A DNA stretch of 64,000 nucleotides, taken from Nymphaea colorata (Eukaryota; Streptophyta; Magnoliopsida; Nymphaeales; Nymphaeaceae). The stretch lies in NCBI RefSeq assembly GCF_008831285.2, contig NC_045145.1, positions 13,390,802-13,454,801 on the forward strand, in the 5' to 3' direction. The notes beneath the pieces were generated by a model, which saw only the letters and a program-made list of their open reading frames with translations, made no database searches and had not been told where the DNA came from. Each line of letters opens with the position of its first letter. Within the stretch, counting starts at the first letter, position 1. A program made the translations under genes and the position numbers. Of the stretch, positions 59,460-64,000 are shown in pieces.

Positions 59460-61396
59460 TAAGCAAGGACATGAAGGTCCAACTTGACGATAATTTCACG
59501 CACTCCAGATATTTCTTTGACCGCAGAATCACATGAATCGCTAACTGGAAATACCTTGAATTGGCCGAACAGCTAACATTTGCGGTAGTTATCCACTGGG
59601 CATAAGTCGCAACAACCTTTTCTAATTAATGGTAAGTAACCACAACTGTATGTGCGATCACCATCTAGGTTCTCCAGTTTCATGAACTTATCAACTTCGC
59701 AAACCAACAATAAATCTCCTATCCGGCTATTGTTGCACGAGCCGCTAAATAATTGGTCAGAATCTGCCGGAAATCTTCGAGATCGTAGGTAGAGTAACAA
59801 CTACTACTGTTTTCTTTGCACCATTCTGATTCGCTCGGATAAATTAAACATCTACCCATCAACAAAATGCTCTCCTACAATTCCCAATTGGCTGTTGTGC
59901 AGACCTTCATGCAGTTGATCAATCGAAGCACATTGTTTGGGAACCAGGCAACCGAGGAAAACAACACAAATAAAGACAGACCGTTAATGTCAAATAAGTA
60001 ACTGAGATCATCGGCACAGAAACCAAGAAGCAAAAATAATCACTCAGTACTTTGTAGACGCTACTGGTGGCAACCGTAGGAACAGTTAAAGATAAACTGA
60101 TCATAAAGGAATACAGGTGAGTAGTATAAGTCAAATGAAACGGGAGGACGTATGACAGTAAAAATAGTAGCTGTAAAAAAGACCATGAGATTAATTGGAG
60201 ATTGTCATTCCGCTGACGTTTCTAAACCTGCATAAGAAATCTTGGTGCAACTGGGAAAATATAGGCGTCGTAATTGCAGACCGAAGAATTTGTCTCATAT
60301 CCTAAAATTAAATTACTGCATAAGCCTAAAGCCGTAGGACGACGGAAACAGTTTTTAGAATGTCCAACTTTTCATAGTTCCTCGCATCCAATATATATTT
60401 CGTCAGATTTTATTCAAGAAAGAACCCAAAACATATTTTCGCATGAAATGTCCCCTGATCTTGAGATTGTGACACTTTTTACAACATGGTCACAAAGACC
60501 CGCGTATAATTCTTTGCCTATATGTTCAGCTTTGCTTGGATGGGTATCATCAACCAGAGTCCAGGACATACGGCTAACGTTTTCTATAACTATTTTTGTT
60601 GAATTGAATCAAGAAGGAAAAAACTAAAGGAACAGAATGGTAGGGCCGAACAGTTGATTGAGGGTCAAGAATATAAGACATAAGGTTTGGTGTTATACGG
60701 AACACAAGTACAAGAACAGGGGAACAGTGTGTAAATAAAATACAATGAACATCTCAAAAATGAGGCTATTCCGCAGGAAAAGCATAAAGTAGGCGGAGTT
60801 TGATTAAAACATAAGAAAGACTTGAAAGTCGTCTCGCTAGTCCATCTTTATTTGCAATTAGAATATGGCGGAGCCCGAAGTCCATTCAGAGAAATCTGAG
60901 GAGTTCCAGACCCAAATTGACGAACAGGGTGCCTCGAAAATCAGAAGCACGAGACAAAGGAAACCCCACTGCGCTTTCTTCAAATACCTCCAACCGATTG
61001 TATTCTTCCAGAATTTGTGATTAGATCACAAGGAAAGGAAAGGGATGGGGATGGGAAAAATATGGAGGAAGAAGAATAAGGCACTTTCTTTGGAGTTGGG
61101 ACTGTGACTCCGCCCCTGCGGTGCCTCAGTTCAATTCGCATGGATGAGCAATTGGTCGTCAAATAAAGATTAGGGAAGGAATTTTCAGCTTAAAACTTGG
61201 AGCCCAGGAAGCTCGAAGAACATTGGGTCCTGATCTGGGAGGGCTGAAACGTCGTGCAGAGCGAGCGAAGAAGGCTGAAACCTTTTGGAGTCGAAGCGTC
61301 GGAAGCGGTAAATAGGATCTAACCTTGGCCTCAAAGTGGCAAACCCACGTATCATGCTGTTAAATCTGGCTCCTCAGGGGGTTGAACAATCAGAAA

Positions 61397-61605
61397 CTCG
61401 AACCTGGACCAACCTGTCGATGGATGCTTTGAGATCTCGTTAATTTGCATCGAAGGCTTGAACGGTGACAAGCCCAAACCTGGACCAACCGGTGTGGGTG
61501 GGGTTGCCCTGAAATCACTTAATTTGCATCAAAGGCTTGAACCGTCACAGGCTCAAACCTGGACCAGACCGTGTGGATGCCATGAAATCACATCTGCTAG
61601 CTGCC
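61397..61605. repeat. Diverged tandem repeat, units of 76-79 bp, about 2.7 copies
   Basis: Units begin at about 61397, 61473 and 61552. Each has AACCTGGACCA near its start and the complete ones end with TAATTTGCATC then AAGGCTTGAAC. Substitutions are frequent, so the array is older than the exact duplications elsewhere. Confidence 0.75.
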
Positions 61606-62656
61606 ACACACTTAAAAACAACTTTGTCCACACGACTTTCCTCCATGGCCAAAAGATAGGTGCATTGACGCTCTAGTCAATGGTTAAGTGAAAGCTGACA
61701 TATCGCGAAAGTTCGTCTGTGCTGCCTGTTCAGGCGATCAGATAGTAGAGATCTAAAAGATTAATTAGCCTCTTCACTGCAGTTACATCATGGCAACCAA
61801 GCGCAAGAAAGCTGATTTTCACGTCTGCCGTCATGCGCGTTCTCAAGCGGGTTGCTCCTGAGACCTGCAGTGCAACCCAATTTGCGGATGTCGAACTAAG
61901 TTTGTCCGTATGTAATTCCCTAGTAATCTAAATGACTTTCGTCACTTCAAACTAGCATTTTGGCGATACAAATAATTTGTCCAAGCACAATCCTGTAAAG
62001 TAATTATTTAGTAGATGACTTTTCTCGCTGAAAATAGCAATTTGGCAATCAAAATATCAGGGTTTCAAGAACAACCTTCATCCTCAATGGCCAAAATCAG
62101 AGTTGTAGCCGCCAAATGGTCCCCAACAAACGGCACCCATGTCGATCTTCCTTCACAATCGTGCGCGCACGTACTTTGCAAACATTTGATGGTTCTAAAG
62201 ATATTAGTAATTCCTACCCTTTCACTGTGTCGTCATTATCCACTGCAATTTCTATCTGTCCCCCACGTCATCCTTATTACCAATTACGGAGACTCGGGCT
62301 GAATTGAGATTAATAAAGCTGAAAATGGAGACATTGGGTCTGACCATGCAACATCTGCGATCGTGGAACCATGGATAGCAAGATCAATATGCGACAAGCT
62401 GTCACCACCATTTTAAAAGAATGACGACAGCATCAACTAAACTTAGAAGCTAGCGTTTCACTTTGCAGATTAGAAGAAACAGTTCAACAACCTTTCAGTA
62501 GATCCTTTTCCCTTGAGGCAGAGCAGCACCGTCGGCCATTGCCAAATTTATGGTCGGAGACGTGCATTGTGAATGAAACACAGGCTATCGGTCCGTGGTC
62601 TTGAAATTGGTAGACAAACACCAATTTGTCTGCGTACCTTCGCAAACCAGGAAAAC

Positions 62657-62696
62657 AAGGAACTTGATTGTCATGGAAGGAACTTGATTGTCATGG
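62657..62696. repeat. 20-bp exact tandem duplication
   Basis: Copies 62657-62676 and 62677-62696 are identical (AAGGAACTTGATTGTCATGG). Confidence 0.93.
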
Positions 62697-64000
62697 TGGA
62701 CGCCGTTGCCACTGCAGAGGAACTACAAGAATTCAACGGGCAATTTTGTTGGCAATAAACACCCCCAACTAAAAGTTTTTTATTATTTTGGAACTGGACA
62801 ATTAGTTGTAGTAATTACACGCCCTCCCCAACTTTTTTTTTCGGGGTTTACTGCAAATAGAGAAATGAGATTGTGAAAGAAATTGTTTTCGTAAGTTCCA
62901 ACAACTTAATGCTACTAATATCAATCTCGAGTTGGACCCACATCAAATATTTGATTCGATTCGATTGAAAGTAGATGCCTGAGCAAGTTGGGTTACCCTG
63001 GATGACCCGTGCTGCCTAGCCCTGAAAGAATCAGATGCAAGTGGAATTTTACTGCAATACATTTAGTAAGTTATTTGCAAATCGACATTATTAGTGATGG
63101 TTGTACTCATGATTATGCAGGATAAAAATAGATAGCGAAACTATGGTACCAAATTAAAAATCCAGAGTTTGATGGGACTGTTATAATTTGGATCTCTGGT
63201 AGGGGCTAATCCACTAGATTAATTTTGCATGATCAATCCAGCCCCGAGGCTTGATCCGGTTAGAGGTAAAGCCCCAGCATCAGTGTTGCTCCGATGCATT
63301 CTCTGGGGGTAAAGCTGTTCTCTTCGATTGAAGGAAGACCAGAATGTGCTCAATTTTGTAGAGCTGGTAAACCTCTTCATTCTTTTCTCGTTTTTGAATA
63401 TGTTGGCTGGTTTTGGTTTCGAGTTCCGCTAACTTAGCAGGAAGAGCTGGGCGTGCTGAACAAGTTCAACTCAGCTTATTTCAGGATTTTTAGATTAATT
63501 TCCATTCTTTTTTTCTTCTTTGGCCAGGGGCCTCACCGGTGAACTCGAGATAGCAGGTCTTCCTGTAAGCTTCTCAAATCCTTTCTTCTTAGTGAACTCG
63601 TAAATAAGAAAAATATGAGCCAGACAATTAAATGGCTTTTGTATTCATTGCTATTCATAAGGTCAAACCATCACATATTTTCACTCACTCTCATAGAATG
63701 TTAGGGCTTGTCGTTCGAGAGCTGACCACTGGTTTTTCATGCTTCAATATTTAGAGGAAAGCTATAAGGAATCTTATTGTATATCTGGTCAGATGCCTAA
63801 CTTGTTTTTTTGTTGCTTGTGCGGCTCGGCTACATGCATGCATCTGCATGGGAAGGGAAGGGCAATAGGTTGGTGAAAGCCGGTTTTGAGTTTGGATGTT
63901 AGGCTAAGATGGTGCCTAGTCCTTTTTGGACTGGCTCGAGAAATGGAAGCATTTACGCGAGACGTAGTTACGTGGAACCCATTAGATTTGAAAATTCAAC

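Larger units (their letters stand above)
58511..64000. other. Right end of window, no gene recognised
   Basis: The kinase 3' UTR occupies the first few hundred bases. ORFs such as 60274-60627 (+, 117 codons), 59573-59800 (-, cysteine-rich) and 62015-62302 (+) resemble nothing known. At 63530-63563 a cag-type acceptor, an open GLTGELEIAGLP reading and a GTAAGC donor look like a short internal exon, but no neighbouring exons were found. Four repeats are listed separately. Confidence 0.45.

Noticed and set aside
59573-59800. Cysteine-rich minus ORF resembling a receptor ectodomain piece
   Set aside because: The cysteine spacing matches no family I can name, there is no signal peptide and no kinase is nearby.
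60274-60627. 117-codon plus-strand ORF
   Set aside because: Composition looks like unselected AT-rich DNA and no domain is seen.

Overview
The window is nuclear DNA of a flowering plant. Genes are split by GT-AG introns of about 70 bp to 3.3 kb, several genes encode plant-specific families (plastid RelA/SpoT homolog, E-class PPR protein, vacuolar aleurain, RLCK-VII kinase, fasciclin-like protein), and the gaps carry microsatellites and small non-autonomous DNA transposons. The lineage cannot be narrowed further by eye. For each spliced gene I assembled the exons by hand; every model keeps one open frame across all junctions and the CDS lengths are multiples of three.

Layout. 1-3.7 kb: 3' part of a TTLL12-like tubulin-tyrosine-ligase family gene (+), with a Tourist-like MITE in its last intron. 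5.3-6.0 kb: single-exon secreted fasciclin-domain protein (+). 7.4-10.9 kb: TAF9 (+), two exons around a 3 kb intron. 11.4-15.0 kb: plastid (p)ppGpp synthetase/hydrolase of the RSH2/RSH3 type (-), convergent with TAF9. 18.5-20.4 kb: intronless E-class PPR protein (-). 21.5-24.2 kb: aleurain-type cysteine protease (-), eight exons. 24.3-29.8 kb: gene-poor. 29.8-30.2 kb: broken 60S ribosomal protein L27a copy (-) that keeps a TATA box. 33.2-33.4 kb: frameshifted single-exon remnant of FolD (+). 33.8-40.5 kb: TAF1B, the RNA polymerase I factor (+), four exons. 40.5-55.1 kb: 14.6 kb without a recognisable gene, holding two Tourist-like elements and a hAT-like element with an intact target-site duplication. 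55.1-58.5 kb: RIPK-like RLCK-VII kinase (+), five exons, with a minisatellite in its last intron. 58.5-64 kb: no recognisable gene.

The genes do not form a pathway or cluster. They are ordinary housekeeping and signalling genes: TAF9 in Pol II initiation, TAF1B in Pol I initiation, RSH in the plastid stringent response, PPR in organelle RNA processing, aleurain in vacuolar proteolysis, RIPK-like in immunity/root signalling, FLA at the cell surface. I saw no previously undescribed system. The points most worth a second look are the missing NPIR vacuolar-sorting motif in the aleurain, the neighbouring L27a pseudogene and FolD relic, the well-delimited transposons, the alternating 68/65-bp minisatellite, and a recurrent pattern of two-copy short tandem duplications in noncoding DNA.
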